In this document: in pieces, positions 27,079 to 36,197 of the stretch | Numbering within the stretch: the stretch's first letter is position 1 | Layout: the number at the start of each line of letters is the position of its first letter | Assembly (NCBI RefSeq): GCF_004402785.1 | Contig: NZ_SOFP01000083.1 | Coordinates: 1 to 64,000 of the forward strand | Length of the DNA: 64,000 nucleotides | Direction: 5' to 3' | Origin: Cryobacterium algoritolerans | Lineage (GTDB): Bacteria; Actinomycetota; Actinomycetes; Actinomycetales; Microbacteriaceae | The notes under the pieces: model-generated | Told to the model about the DNA's origin: nothing | The model's database searches: none | The model's input: only the letters and a program-made list of their open reading frames with translations | Program-made: the position numbers and the translations under genes

Positions 27079-27870
27079 TCAGTGGCCAGTGTGGCCGGGG
27101 ACGACGACGGTATGCTCGTCCATCTCGACGCCGACGGCTGTGAATGTGCGCTGAACGTTCTCCAGGCTCAGCACCTGGTCCGTCGGCCCGAAGGCCACCT
27201 GGCTGCCATTGAGCAGGAGCACGTCCTCACAGACGACGCGGGCGAGCCCGAGGTCGTGGGTCGAGACCAGCACGGCCACGCCGTCGTCTTTCAGCCGCTG
27301 CACCGTGCCGACCAGCGCCTCCCTGTTCTCCTGGTCGAGTCCGTTGAACGGTTCGTCGAGCAGCAGCAGGCGCGGCCCGGCCGCGATGGCGCGGGCGAGG
27401 AGGCCTCGCTGCTGCTGGCCGCCGGAGAGCTCGCCGAAACGGGTCTTCGCGAGGTGACCGAGCGCGACGGCGTCCAGCGCCTGCGCCGCCATGGCCCGGT
27501 CTCGTTTTCCGGGCAGTCGCAGCCAGCCGAGCGTGCGATATCGGCCCATCAGGACCACCTGCTCGAGGGTGATCGGGAACTCGGGGTCGAGCTCGTCGGT
27601 CTGCGGAACGTAGCCGATGCTGCCGGTGGGTGCCGTCGATTCCCCGAGCACTTCCACGGTTCCGGCTACCCTGGTGATCAGGCCGAGGATGCCCTTAAGC
27701 AGGGTCGACTTGCCGGAGCCGTTGGGGCCGATCAGCGCCACGGCCTCGCCGGCGGCCAGCTCGAAGCTGATGTCCTCCAGCGCCGGCTTATGCCCGTAGG
27801 AGAAGGATGCCCCGGCCACCCTGAGCGCCGCGACGGGGGCCCCGCCCAGCTGAGACTCGTTCTCGTTCAC
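27079..27870 (-). CDS. znuC: Metal ABC transporter ATPase (ZnuC-like)
   Basis: 263 aa from GTG at 27870, 7 nt after the substrate-binding protein stop. Walker A GPNGSGKST, Q-loop YVPQTDELDPEFPITLEQVV, ABC signature LSGGQQQR, Walker B LLLLDEPF and the H-loop STHD are all intact. Longer in-frame readings overlap the upstream gene and look spurious. Confidence 0.9.
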   Translation of the reverse strand: MNENESQLGGAPVAALRVAGASFSYGHKPALEDISFELAAGEAVALIGPNGSGKSTLLKGILGLITRVAGTVEVLGESTAPTGSIGYVPQTDELDPEFPITLEQVVLMGRYRTLGWLRLPGKRDRAMAAQALDAVALGHLAKTRFGELSGGQQQRGLLARAIAAGPRLLLLDEPFNGLDQENREALVGTVQRLKDDGVAVLVSTHDLGLARVVCEDVLLLNGSQVAFGPTDQVLSLENVQRTFTAVGVEMDEHTVVVPGHTGH

Positions 27871-27877
27871 GAGACCA

Positions 27878-28882
27878 CTATTGCAGTTCGGCCGGGACCG
27901 CGGAGGGGGTGACGCCCCACGACCGGAGGATGAGCCGCACGTTGTGCAGTTGGGACGAGATGTAGGTGGCACCGTTGCTCCCGGCCGGGCCGAGGGAATC
28001 GCCGTAGAGGGCGTCCTCGCCGGAGTAGACGGCCACGCCGGCCTGTCTCGCAATGGTGGCGGCGGCCTTCGGGCTGATCGAGGCCTCCGAGAACACGGCC
28101 TTCACGCCGGTGGCCGTGATCGCCGAGACCAGCCGATCGATGGTGGCGGCGCTCGGCTCGGCGTTATCGTCGAAGCTCGGGATGACGCTGCCGACGTAGG
28201 TGATGCCGTAGGCGGTCGTGAAGTAGCCGAACGCGTCGTGGTTGCTCACGAGCAGTCGTTTGTCGGCCGGGACCTGGTCGACGTTGGCCCGGATCCACGC
28301 GTCGAGCGCGGCCAGCTTCTCGCCGTAGGCGCCGGCGTGGGCTGCGAAGGCGGAGGTGCGGCGCGGTGAGGCGGCGCTGAGCCCTTTCTCGATGGTGCGC
28401 ACCATGGCCTCGGCGTTGGCCACGTCGGTCCAGATGTGCGGGTTGCCCCCGGCGGAGTCGTGGGCGGCGTCTCCGGCGTGCGCCGTCACATCATTGCCGG
28501 CGGCATCTGCCGCGATCGTGATGCCGGTGTCGGAGTGCACGGTGACGCCGTGGAAGCCGGAGGCGTCGATGGCGTCGTTCAGCCACCCCTCGAGTCCGAC
28601 ACCGTTGATCACGAGCACATCCGCCCGGCCGAGCGCGGTGAGGTCGGCGGCCGAGGGGTCATAGGCATGGGCGCTCTGGTTGGGTTGAACCAGCTGGGTC
28701 ACGGTGACCCCGGAGGTGTCCCCCACCACGTTGCGGGTGAGATCGGCGACCTGGGTGGTCGTGGCCACGATCGACAGGCCGCCCGATGTGCTGTCGTTTC
28801 CGGGTGCCCAGGTAGAGCAGCCGGTGAGCACGAGCGCAGCCGCAACGACAAGGGCAGGCAGGGCGAGCTTCGGGGGGATCAC
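27878..28882 (-). CDS. znuA: Metal ABC transporter substrate-binding lipoprotein (ZnuA-like)
   Basis: 334 aa, lipobox VLTGC. Cluster A-I binding protein with metal ligands in SAHAYDPS, NPHIWTD, the SNHDAFGYF segment and a distal Asp. A short His/Asp-rich loop (AHAGDAAHDSAGG) precedes NPHIWTD, as in zinc binders. The GTG start lies 6 nt after a TAGCGT -10, so the mRNA is probably leaderless. First gene of the operon. Confidence 0.88.
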   Translation of the reverse strand: MIPPKLALPALVVAAALVLTGCSTWAPGNDSTSGGLSIVATTTQVADLTRNVVGDTSGVTVTQLVQPNQSAHAYDPSAADLTALGRADVLVINGVGLEGWLNDAIDASGFHGVTVHSDTGITIAADAAGNDVTAHAGDAAHDSAGGNPHIWTDVANAEAMVRTIEKGLSAASPRRTSAFAAHAGAYGEKLAALDAWIRANVDQVPADKRLLVSNHDAFGYFTTAYGITYVGSVIPSFDDNAEPSAATIDRLVSAITATGVKAVFSEASISPKAAATIARQAGVAVYSGEDALYGDSLGPAGSNGATYISSQLHNVRLILRSWGVTPSAVPAELQ

Positions 28883-28888
28883 ACTAAG

Positions 28889-28917
28889 ACGCTACGCTTA
28901 TTGATAATGATTGTCAA
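28889..28917 (-). promoter_or_regulatory. Promoter of the zinc-transporter operon with embedded Zur-like box
   Basis: Minus-strand -35 TTGACA (28912-28917), 17-bp spacer, -10 TAGCGT (28889-28894). A 17-bp palindrome TTGATAAT-G-ATTGTCAA (28901-28917), with one arm mismatch, overlaps the -35 and spacer and resembles Zur boxes of the TGATAATNATTATCA type. Zinc-loaded Zur bound here would exclude RNA polymerase. Confidence 0.8.
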
Positions 28918-28982
28918 AACCATTACCGTGCGCGATTCGATGCCCGGTGGGCCCGGCGGGAGCGGCAGCTCGGCCCCGGCGG

Positions 28983-30377
28983 CTATTCGAGGAGCAGCGC
29001 GGGCTCCTCGATAATGCTCGCGACATCGGCCAGGAAGCGGCTCGCGACGTCTCCGTCGACGACCCGGTGGTCGAAGCTCGCGCCTATCGTGGTCACGAAT
29101 CGCGCACGTACCTCGCCGTCCACCACCCACGGCTTCTGCTTGATCGTGCCCAGGGCGACGATTCCGGCCTCGCCGGAATTGAGGATCGGGGTGCCGGTGT
29201 CCATCCCGAACACGCCGATGTTGGTGATCGTGATCGTGCCGCCCGACATGTCGGCCGGGGTGGTCTTGCCGTCGCGCGCGGTCATCGTGAGCCGTTCGAG
29301 CGCCCCCGCGAGCTCGAGCAGGCTCATGTCCTGGGCCTCTTTGACATTGGGCACGATCAGGCCACGCGGGGTCGCTGCCGCGATGCCGAGGTTGACGTAG
29401 TGCTTGATGATGATCTCCTCGTCGGTGAAGATCGAGTTGACCGTGGGGTTGCGACGTACCGCCCAGATCATGGCCTTGGCCATGATCAGCATGGGGGAGA
29501 CCCGCACGCCGGCGAAGTCGGTGGATGCCTTGAGCCGTTTGACGAATTCCATCGTGCGGGTGGCGTCCACGTCGACGAACAGGCTCACGTGCGGCGCGGT
29601 GAATGCGCTGGAGACCATGGCCTGGGCGATGGCTTTGCGCACACCCTTGACGGGGATGTGCTCCTCGCGGTCGCTCGGCCACTCCGGTGTCTGGATGTTG
29701 CGGAAGACGCTGGCCTGCGTGGCTGCGCGCAGCACGTCCTCCCGGGTCACGTCGCCGACCGGGCCGGTCGCCTCGACCAGCGCCAGATCGACCCCGAGGT
29801 CCTTGGCGAGCTTGCGGATCGGCGGCTTGGCGATGACCGGTCCGGCGGATGCTGTGCGCGGCAGCTGGGGGAGCGGCGCTGCCGCGGGGCGCGCAGCGGC
29901 GACGGGAGGGGGGGCGATCGATTCGTGGGCGACGGAGGTGCCGCCGTGGCGTTTGCGCCGGGTGGGCATGGTCGCGGTGGCGCCGCGGCCGACGAGCACT
30001 GCGCCGGCCTTCTCGGCCGGTTCGTCGGTGATGGTGGAACCGGCATCCGCTGCCGCGCCGGCCAGCTCGTTCTCCTGAGCGCCTGCGAGGCGGCCCTGCG
30101 CGACCGGGGGAGCGGACACCGCGGCATCGGCCGCAGCGTGGGAGACGATCGTGATGATCACGGTGCCGACGTCGACTGTCGTTCCGGGCTGGACCAGGAT
30201 CTCGCCGACCACGCCGACGTAGGGCGAGGGTAGCTCGACGAGCGATTTGGCCGTTTCGATCTCGACCAGCACCTGGTTGATCGCGACCGTGTCGCCCGGC
30301 GCAACCTTCCACTCGACGATTTCAGCCTCGGTGAGGCCCTCGCCGACATCCGGCAGTGTGAAATTCGACACGCTCAT
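28983..30377 (-). CDS. 2-oxoacid dehydrogenase E2 (dihydrolipoamide acyltransferase)
   Basis: 464 aa. N-terminal lipoyl domain with the lipoylated Lys in [10 protein letters not shown] (about residue 43), E1/E3-binding domain ([20 protein letters not shown], about 175-210), and a C-terminal acyltransferase core ending with the catalytic [10 protein letters not shown]. It transfers the acyl group to CoA. Context (E1 alpha, E1 beta, aminotransferase) favours a branched-chain 2-oxoacid dehydrogenase (BkdC-like); pyruvate cannot be excluded. Confidence 0.88.
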   Translation of the reverse strand: MSVSNFTLPDVGEGLTEAEIVEWKVAPGDTVAINQVLVEIETAKSLVELPSPYVGVVGEILVQPGTTVDVGTVIITIVSHAAADAAVSAPPVAQGRLAGAQENELAGAAADAGSTITDEPAEKAGAVLVGRGATATMPTRRKRHGGTSVAHESIAPPPVAAARPAAAPLPQLPRTASAGPVIAKPPIRKLAKDLGVDLALVEATGPVGDVTREDVLRAATQASVFRNIQTPEWPSDREEHIPVKGVRKAIAQAMVSSAFTAPHVSLFVDVDATRTMEFVKRLKASTDFAGVRVSPMLIMAKAMIWAVRRNPTVNSIFTDEEIIIKHYVNLGIAAATPRGLIVPNVKEAQDMSLLELAGALERLTMTARDGKTTPADMSGGTITITNIGVFGMDTGTPILNSGEAGIVALGTIKQKPWVVDGEVRARFVTTIGASFDHRVVDGDVASRFLADVASIIEEPALLLE

Positions 30378-30412
30378 GGAGTGCGCTCCTTGCGATTGGT
30401 GAGGCGAGACGT

Positions 30413-30464
30413 ACCGTTCCGGTCGGGAGTGCCCGTCGGAGCGGGCGCAATCGACCGGAACGGT
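30413..30464. repeat. Long hairpin between the E1 beta and E2 genes
   Basis: A perfect 13-bp inverted repeat ACCGTTCCGGTCG / CGACCGGAACGGT (30413-30425, 30452-30464) with an inner GCCCG/CGGGC stem. No T-run follows on the minus strand. It lies in the 115-bp gap inside the operon and could set differential mRNA stability. Confidence 0.75.
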
Positions 30465-30492
30465 CCGGGTCGGGGAAGCCGGCAGGGCATGG

Positions 30493-31551
30493 TCAGTAGG
30501 CGAGGGCGCGGTCGACGGCCTCCAGCACCCGGTCCGGGCTGGGGAGGAAATGCGTCTCCACGGCGGCGGGCGGGAATGGCGTGTCGAAACCGGAGACGCG
30601 CAGCACGGGGGCCTCGAGCAGGTAGAACGCCTTCTCCATCACGGTGGCGGCGATCTCCGATCCGACGCTGACGAAGCCGTGGGCCTCCTGGGCGACGACG
30701 AGGTGGCCCGTCTTCTCCACCGAGGCGAGGATGGGCCCGTAGTCGACGGGCGAGATCGAGCGGAGGTCGATGACCTCGATGCTGATTCCCTCCGCGGCGG
30801 CAAGGTCGGCGGACTGGAGCAGCACGCTGACCATGGCGCCGTGGCCGAGCACCGTGACATCCGTGCCGGTGCGCACAACCCGGCTGGCGTGCAGGGGGAT
30901 GCCGCTGCTTCCCAGGTTCACCTCGCCCTTGGGCCAATATCGGCTCTTGGGCTCGAAGAAGATGATCGGATCGTCCGAGGCGATGGCTTCCTGCATCATC
31001 CAGTAGGCGTCGTGCGGGTTGGACGGGCTGACCACGCGCAGGCCCGGCGTGTGCGCGAAATAGGCCTCCGGGCTTTCCTGGTGGTGCTCGATCGATCCGA
31101 TGTGGCCGCCGTAGGGGATCCGGATCACGACGGGCATGCACACTCCGCCCTCGTGACGGTTGCGCATGCGGGAGAGCTGGCTGGTGATCTGGTCGAAGCC
31201 GGGGAACACGAAACCGTCGAACTGGATCTCGCAGACCGGGCGGAATCCGCGCAGCGCCAAGCCGATCGCGGTGCCGATGATGCCGGACTCCGCAAGCGGA
31301 GTGTCCAGTACACGCTTGTCGCCAAACTCGGCGTACAGGCCCTCCGTCACCCGGAAGACACCGCCGAGCGGGCCGATGTCCTCGCCCATCAGGAGCACCT
31401 TCGGGTTGTCCTGCATCGCCAGGCGCAGCCCGGCGTTCAGAGCCTTGGTCATCGGGAGGTTGGCCGTTTCCGGGCCTGCCTCTGCCGCCGCGGTTTCCCA
31501 GGCAGGTACCGGTGCCGCGTGCGCGGCGGCCGAAACGATCGTGTCGCTCAC
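30493..31551 (-). CDS. 2-oxoacid dehydrogenase E1 component, beta subunit
   Basis: 352 aa. Transketolase-like beta fold: [56 protein letters not shown], then the C-terminal transketolase domain (VLGHGAMV...VIDLRSISP). It forms the alpha2beta2 E1 with the upstream gene. GTG start overlapping the E1 alpha stop (GTGA), with GGAGG upstream. Confidence 0.9.
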   Translation of the reverse strand: MSDTIVSAAAHAAPVPAWETAAAEAGPETANLPMTKALNAGLRLAMQDNPKVLLMGEDIGPLGGVFRVTEGLYAEFGDKRVLDTPLAESGIIGTAIGLALRGFRPVCEIQFDGFVFPGFDQITSQLSRMRNRHEGGVCMPVVIRIPYGGHIGSIEHHQESPEAYFAHTPGLRVVSPSNPHDAYWMMQEAIASDDPIIFFEPKSRYWPKGEVNLGSSGIPLHASRVVRTGTDVTVLGHGAMVSVLLQSADLAAAEGISIEVIDLRSISPVDYGPILASVEKTGHLVVAQEAHGFVSVGSEIAATVMEKAFYLLEAPVLRVSGFDTPFPPAAVETHFLPSPDRVLEAVDRALAY

Positions 31552-32675
31552 GCGTCGCCTCCTTCGAAGGATGCCTCGTACCGCTCGAGCCAGGCCTCTT
31601 GTTCCTGCAGCAGAGGGTGGGGTTCGGCGTAGACATTGTCGAAGATCACGTTCTTCTCCGGCGAGTGGATCTCCAGGGCGCGGCGGCGCACGTCGGCGGC
31701 GTTGTCCTCCGCCTCCTCGTCAACGGCGTCGAGGAATTCCATTTCAACGCCGAGACCCTGGAGGTAGGCGCGGAACCGCACGATCGGGTCCCTGGCCACC
31801 CAGTAGGCGAGCTCCTCGGGATCGCGGTATTTGGTGGGGTCGTCGGCCGTGGTGTGGGCGCCCACCCGGTAGGTCAGCGCCTCGATCAGGGCCGGGCCCC
31901 TGCCTGCCCGGGCATCGTCAAGGTGCTTGGCGGTCACCGCGTAGCTCGCGAGCACGTCATTGCCGTCGACCTGGGTGCCCGGGATGCCGAATCCGCCGGC
32001 CCGCAGGTACAGCGGAGTACGCGACTGGCGTGTCACCGGGACGGAGATGGCCCAGTGGTTGTTCTGCAGGAAGAAGACCTGCGGAGTCTGGTAGCTGGCC
32101 GCGAAGACGAGGGCCTCGTTGGCATCGCCCTGCGAGGATGCGCCGTCGCCGAAGTAGACGATGACGGCCTGGTCGGTCTCCGGGTTGCCGGTCGCCGTCG
32201 AGCCGTCCAACTGCATTCCCATCGCATAGCCCGTGGCGTGCAGGGTCTGGGAGGCGAGTACGAGCGTGTAGAGGTGGAAATTGCCGTGGTCCTCGGGGGT
32301 CCAGCCGCCGAGGGTGACCCCGCGCAGCATCCGGAGGATGTCGACCAGGTCGAGGCCGCGGATCATGCCGACGACGTGCTCCCGGTAGGACGGGAAGATG
32401 TGGTCCTGCGGGCGGGTGGCGTGGGCGGAGCCGACCTGGGCGGCTTCCTGACCGTGGCTGGGCACCCAGAGGGCGAGCTGGCCCTGGCGTTGCAGGTTGG
32501 CGGCCTCCTTGTCGAAACGGCGGATGACGACCATGTCGCGGTAGAACCGGCGGTAGTCGGCCTCGGTGAGCTGGTCGAGGTAGGGCAGGAACTCCGCGGC
32601 GGTTTCACTGGGGGCGAAGACACCGGCGGGGGAGAGCAATTGCACCGTTGGCGAGGCGTTCGAGGTCGCTGACAC
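31548..32675 (-). CDS. 2-oxoacid dehydrogenase E1 component, alpha subunit
   Basis: 375 aa. The thiamine-diphosphate motif starts GDGASSQGDANEAL and ends with QNNHWAIS. The phosphorylation-loop-like segment YRVGAHTTADDPTKYR is typical of branched-chain E1 alpha. It decarboxylates the 2-oxoacid and acylates lipoyl-E2. GTG start, 4 bp after the aminotransferase stop. Confidence 0.9.
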   Translation of the reverse strand: MSATSNASPTVQLLSPAGVFAPSETAAEFLPYLDQLTEADYRRFYRDMVVIRRFDKEAANLQRQGQLALWVPSHGQEAAQVGSAHATRPQDHIFPSYREHVVGMIRGLDLVDILRMLRGVTLGGWTPEDHGNFHLYTLVLASQTLHATGYAMGMQLDGSTATGNPETDQAVIVYFGDGASSQGDANEALVFAASYQTPQVFFLQNNHWAISVPVTRQSRTPLYLRAGGFGIPGTQVDGNDVLASYAVTAKHLDDARAGRGPALIEALTYRVGAHTTADDPTKYRDPEELAYWVARDPIVRFRAYLQGLGVEMEFLDAVDEEAEDNAADVRRRALEIHSPEKNVIFDNVYAEPHPLLQEQEAWLERYEASFEGGDA

Positions 32676-32679
32676 CGTA

Positions 32680-33786
32680 CTAACCTATCCGTCGGGCCGG
32701 ATGCCCCGTTGGTAGATCCTCGACAATATCCGCACACATGTCCACGAGCTTTTCCACAGATTCTTCCTCGCCGATCGAGATCCGGATGCCTTCCGGCGGG
32801 AACGGTCGCACGACCAGTCCGACCGCGGACAGAACGTCGGCGATGTCCGAGGTTTCCTCGCCGGCGGGCAACCAGATGAAGTTGCCCTGGGGTGCGGGGA
32901 TGTTCCAGCCCTGCTCGGTGAGCGCGCGCCAGGCCGCGTCGCGCCGCTGCGTGATGGTGCACACCCGCCGCAACAGCTGGTCGGCTGCCGCGAGGGAGGC
33001 GATGGCGGCGGCGCCGGCGACACCGGTGACCGACAGGGGGATCGCGGTAGCGCGGGCGGCGTCGAGAATCGGTACCGGGCCCAGCGCGTAACCGACCCGC
33101 AGGCCGGCCAGGCCGTACGCCTTCGAGAAGGTGCGCAGTACGACCAGATTCGGGTAGCGCCTGAGCAGTGGCAACCCCGTGACCGCCTCGGGGTCGGTGA
33201 CGAATTCGGCGTAGGCCTCGTCGAGGAGAACCAGGAGGTTGTTCGGCACGACCGCCATGAACGCCTCGAACTCGTCCGACGTGACAATGGTGCCGGTCGG
33301 GTTGTTCGGGCTGCAGACGATGACGACACGGGTGCGCTCGGTGATCCGGGCGGCCATCTCCGGCAGGTCGTGGCCGTGGTCGTCCCGGTTGGGCACGCGC
33401 ACACTGGTCGCGCCGGCCACGGTGACGAGGCTGGGGTACGCCTCGAAGGACCGCCAGGAGTACAGCACCTCGTCGCCGGGCCCGGCCGCGGCGAGAATGA
33501 ACTGCGCAAGGAGGGCAACCGATCCTGCGCCGACGTGCACCTCGTCGACCGCCATCTCGTATTTCGCGGCGAGACGCTCACGCAGGGCAAGGGCCGAGGC
33601 GTCCGGGTACCGGTTGTACGCGGTCTCGGCGCTGACCGCCTCGATGACGCCGGGCAGCGGGTCGAAGGGGTTCTCGTTGCTCGAGAGTTTGAACGCCGTG
33701 GCCGCGGCGGCCTGTCCTTGCCGGTAGGCCGGCAGGGCGACAATCTCAGGGCGCAGGCGGACCGATGGCTGGTCTGATGGGCTCAC
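32680..33786 (-). CDS. HisC-family aminotransferase (histidinol-phosphate / aromatic type)
   Basis: 368 aa. Class I/II PLP enzyme: [13 protein letters not shown] near the N-terminus, [17 protein letters not shown], and the PLP lysine in [15 protein letters not shown]. Sequence fits HisC2/Pat. As the first gene of the 2-oxoacid dehydrogenase operon it may supply or drain the oxoacid, for example by transamination of an aromatic or branched amino acid. Confidence 0.85.
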   Translation of the reverse strand: MSPSDQPSVRLRPEIVALPAYRQGQAAAATAFKLSSNENPFDPLPGVIEAVSAETAYNRYPDASALALRERLAAKYEMAVDEVHVGAGSVALLAQFILAAAGPGDEVLYSWRSFEAYPSLVTVAGATSVRVPNRDDHGHDLPEMAARITERTRVVIVCSPNNPTGTIVTSDEFEAFMAVVPNNLLVLLDEAYAEFVTDPEAVTGLPLLRRYPNLVVLRTFSKAYGLAGLRVGYALGPVPILDAARATAIPLSVTGVAGAAAIASLAAADQLLRRVCTITQRRDAAWRALTEQGWNIPAPQGNFIWLPAGEETSDIADVLSAVGLVVRPFPPEGIRISIGEEESVEKLVDMCADIVEDLPTGHPARRIG

Positions 33787-33870
33787 TCGCCGATTCTACG
33801 CCGGGGCATATGCAGACAGTGCAATGCGGTGCGGTCCCCCGTATCCGGTATCCGGTGTCATAGTGGTGGC

Positions 33871-34263
33871 ATGGCCAGATTCCTGATCAAGCTGATCCTC
33901 AACGCCATCGCACTGTGGGTCACGACCCTGCTTGTCGTCGGAGTGCATGTGGTGCCCTACGCGACCGACACGGCCGCCGTGCTGATCAGCTACCTGCTGA
34001 TCGCCCTCATCTTCGGGATCGTGAACGGGGTGGTCGGCGGTTTCGTGCGGGTGGTCGCGTTTCCGCTCTACATCCTCACCCTGGGCCTGCTGGCGCTGGT
34101 CGTGAACGGCCTGCTGCTGATGCTCGTCGCGTGGATCTCCGGCCTGATTGGCTTCGGACTCGTCGTCGACAGCTTCGGCTGGGGTGTGGTCGGCGCGCTC
34201 GTCCTCGGCATCGTCAGCTGGCTGCTCGGCCTGCTCGCCCGCCCGGCCACCCCCCGGCGGTAG
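33871..34263 (+). CDS. Phage-holin-family (superfamily IV) four-helix membrane protein
   Basis: 130 aa with four closely spaced helices; conserved pattern ALIFGIVNGVVGGFVRVVAFPLYILTLG split over helices 2-3. The family name is historical; these are common chromosomal membrane proteins of unknown function. The ATG at 33871 was chosen over an upstream GTG because it gives a canonical N-terminus (MARFLIKLILNAIALW). Confidence 0.85.
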   Translation: MARFLIKLILNAIALWVTTLLVVGVHVVPYATDTAAVLISYLLIALIFGIVNGVVGGFVRVVAFPLYILTLGLLALVVNGLLLMLVAWISGLIGFGLVVDSFGWGVVGALVLGIVSWLLGLLARPATPRR

Positions 34264-34306
34264 ACCGCCGCCGACCCTGAAGCCGGTGGCCGGGCGTCAA
34301 CCGGGC

Positions 34307-35779
34307 TCAATTTTCGGATGCCCGCACGCCCCGCCACCGGGACATCGACCCCGGCTTCCCGCCGAGCACCGTTTCCAGTGCCGAACGGAACTCCCGCAGC
34401 CGTGGTTCGGGCGAGGCATCCATCAGCCGCGCCGTCTCCCGGTACGCGGAGAGGGCGTGGGCCGGCAGTGCCCGGTCCACGGGCACCGGCTCGGTGGCAA
34501 ACACCTCGCGGCGCACGACCAGGCGGTCCTCGTCCCGACCTCCCACCCCGCCCAGTGCCGGAACGATGTCGTCGGAGTGCTCGACCGACACGGCGTGCAG
34601 GCCCGCCGGAACGTCGACCTGGCCGTTCGGGGCTCCGAAGGTCGCGATCATGACGGTGTTGAACTCCCCGGATGCCGCCAGCTGGCTGGCGACCAGCCCA
34701 CCCTGGGAGTGCCCGACCTGCACCACCGGGTCGGCTCGTTGCACCCCGGCCTCGCGCATCGCCTCCAGGACGGCCCGGTAGGAGCCGGCGCCCTCCTCCG
34801 CCACGGCGGCGACGTTCGAGCTGAGATCCCACGGCTCTCTGGTGACTCCTGGGCTCCACTCGGCCGTGCCCCCGATGTAGACGACCCAGGCCGCGGAGCC
34901 GGCCGGACCGTAACGTTCGACCCGCACCTGCGCCCCTCCCGAAACCGCCGCCGGAATTCGGGAGGCAAGGTCACCGAACCCGGTGGGCGGGCCGGCCGGC
35001 GTGGGCCCGCCGACCCGGCCGACCGTGACGCCGGTCTCCCTGAGCAGGCCGAGCGGGCGGGCGACAGCCAGCACCCCCGCCGCGGAAGTCGTCACGCCGA
35101 GCAGCCCGACACCCTGGTCGCCGAGCGCAAACGACACAGGGAACGGCAGTGCCGTCACGCCGGCCGCCGCGTCGTCGACCGATGAGACGAGCAAGCGCAG
35201 CGCGGCGGGCACGATGGGGTTGGTCAGCGCCCGCGGGTTCTGGGCCAACCACCGTGCCGCCGTCGCTGGCGCATCCCCCGGGCGGCTGCCGGTCACAACA
35301 CCGCTGAGGAGCCAGCCGATCGCCCCGGCGGCGAGGGCCGGCACCGCGGCCAGGACGAGGAACGGGGCCACCCGGCCGATCGCGTAACCGAGCCAGAACC
35401 CGCCCAACCCGCCAAGATACTCGGCCGACCGCTCGGCCCTGCCGTAACCCTCTGCCGCAGACACCAGGGCATCGGCCAGGGCTCCGCTCCGCTCACCGAC
35501 CTGATGGATCGCACGCTCGGCCCCGAACACGCTCAGCCCGATGTCACCGTCGGTCCACTGCGGGGCCGGTACCGGCTCCGAATCGAGCGATCGGATCTGT
35601 TCCAGCCGCTCCTGCCAGTCGTCTGCTGCGGCTTGCAGAGTGCGCAGCGTCGCCGCCTCCGCCAGCAGCGCATCCGTGGCAACCAGGGTGCTGCCACCGC
35701 CGGAGACGACCAGGTCGGTGGAGGAGCCCCTCTCGCCGCCGCCGGGTACCGGGCGCCCGGTCACCGGCCGCCCGGTCAC
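34307..35779 (-). CDS. Alpha/beta hydrolase (lipase-like) with helical N-terminal domain
   Basis: 490 aa. The C-terminal hydrolase has nucleophile elbow GHSQGG (Ser, about residue 375) and an Asp/His-containing tail (EHSDDIVPALGG; DRALPAHALSAY). The N-terminal third is Ala/Leu-rich and helical, with a hydrophobic segment (FLVLAAVPALAAGAIGWLLSG, about 140-160). No Sec signal. The layout resembles actinobacterial cutinase/lipase-like proteins coupled to WXG-type helical domains. The start overlaps the upstream gene by 4 bp, so the two are probably co-translated. Confidence 0.75.
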   Translation of the reverse strand: MTGRPVTGRPVPGGGERGSSTDLVVSGGGSTLVATDALLAEAATLRTLQAAADDWQERLEQIRSLDSEPVPAPQWTDGDIGLSVFGAERAIHQVGERSGALADALVSAAEGYGRAERSAEYLGGLGGFWLGYAIGRVAPFLVLAAVPALAAGAIGWLLSGVVTGSRPGDAPATAARWLAQNPRALTNPIVPAALRLLVSSVDDAAAGVTALPFPVSFALGDQGVGLLGVTTSAAGVLAVARPLGLLRETGVTVGRVGGPTPAGPPTGFGDLASRIPAAVSGGAQVRVERYGPAGSAAWVVYIGGTAEWSPGVTREPWDLSSNVAAVAEEGAGSYRAVLEAMREAGVQRADPVVQVGHSQGGLVASQLAASGEFNTVMIATFGAPNGQVDVPAGLHAVSVEHSDDIVPALGGVGGRDEDRLVVRREVFATEPVPVDRALPAHALSAYRETARLMDASPEPRLREFRSALETVLGGKPGSMSRWRGVRASEN

Positions 35780-36153
35780 GCCGACGCCGTGACCGCGGCG
35801 ATCGCGGCCTCGACGGCCGTGAGCGCATCGTCGAGGTCCCGGCAGGCTCGGCGGAGCTCGTCCACGAGTTCCCGGCGACGTTCGGAGTAGCCGCGTTGAG
35901 CCGCCGACCGCCAGGAGCCGCCGAGGTCCGCGGGGAGCAGCCCTCGCCAGGCGAAGTCGACGTCGTCACGGAGCTCGCGCAGCAGCATCCGTCGGTGGCG
36001 CAGCTCGGCCAGCCGTCTCTCGCGCCGGGCGGGGTCGACGAGCACGATCGAGCCGGTCTGGATCACGGCGGCGCCTCCCTGGTTGGCTGCCCAGCGAAGC
36101 ACACCGTGCCCGGCGCCCGCCGAACGTGCGTGGAATTCACCGAATGTCCGCAC
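35776..36153 (-). CDS. WXG100-like small helical protein
   Basis: 125 aa as read; the real start may be internal (for example near VIQTGSIVLVD). Two long charged helices flank a loop with GGSWRSAAQRGY, reminiscent of the WXG turn of ESX/type VII substrates. No signal peptide. It is coupled to the alpha/beta hydrolase, so it may be its partner or chaperone. The assignment rests on helix pattern and the W-x-S turn only. Confidence 0.55.
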   Translation of the reverse strand: MRTFGEFHARSAGAGHGVLRWAANQGGAAVIQTGSIVLVDPARRERRLAELRHRRMLLRELRDDVDFAWRGLLPADLGGSWRSAAQRGYSERRRELVDELRRACRDLDDALTAVEAAIAAVTASA

Positions 36154-36197
36154 GGCGGGTGGGTATGGAGGAGGAGATTGGGGACCAGAATGGAGGC

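Noticed and set aside
33871-34263. Prophage remnant because of the holin-family protein
   Set aside because: This holin-named family is chromosomal and widespread in actinobacteria; no other phage genes are nearby.
34307-36153. Toxin-immunity (polymorphic toxin) module
   Set aside because: No recognised toxin domain, LXG/PAAR leader or immunity-like third gene; only the WXG-like turn supports it, so kept as a lower-level finding.
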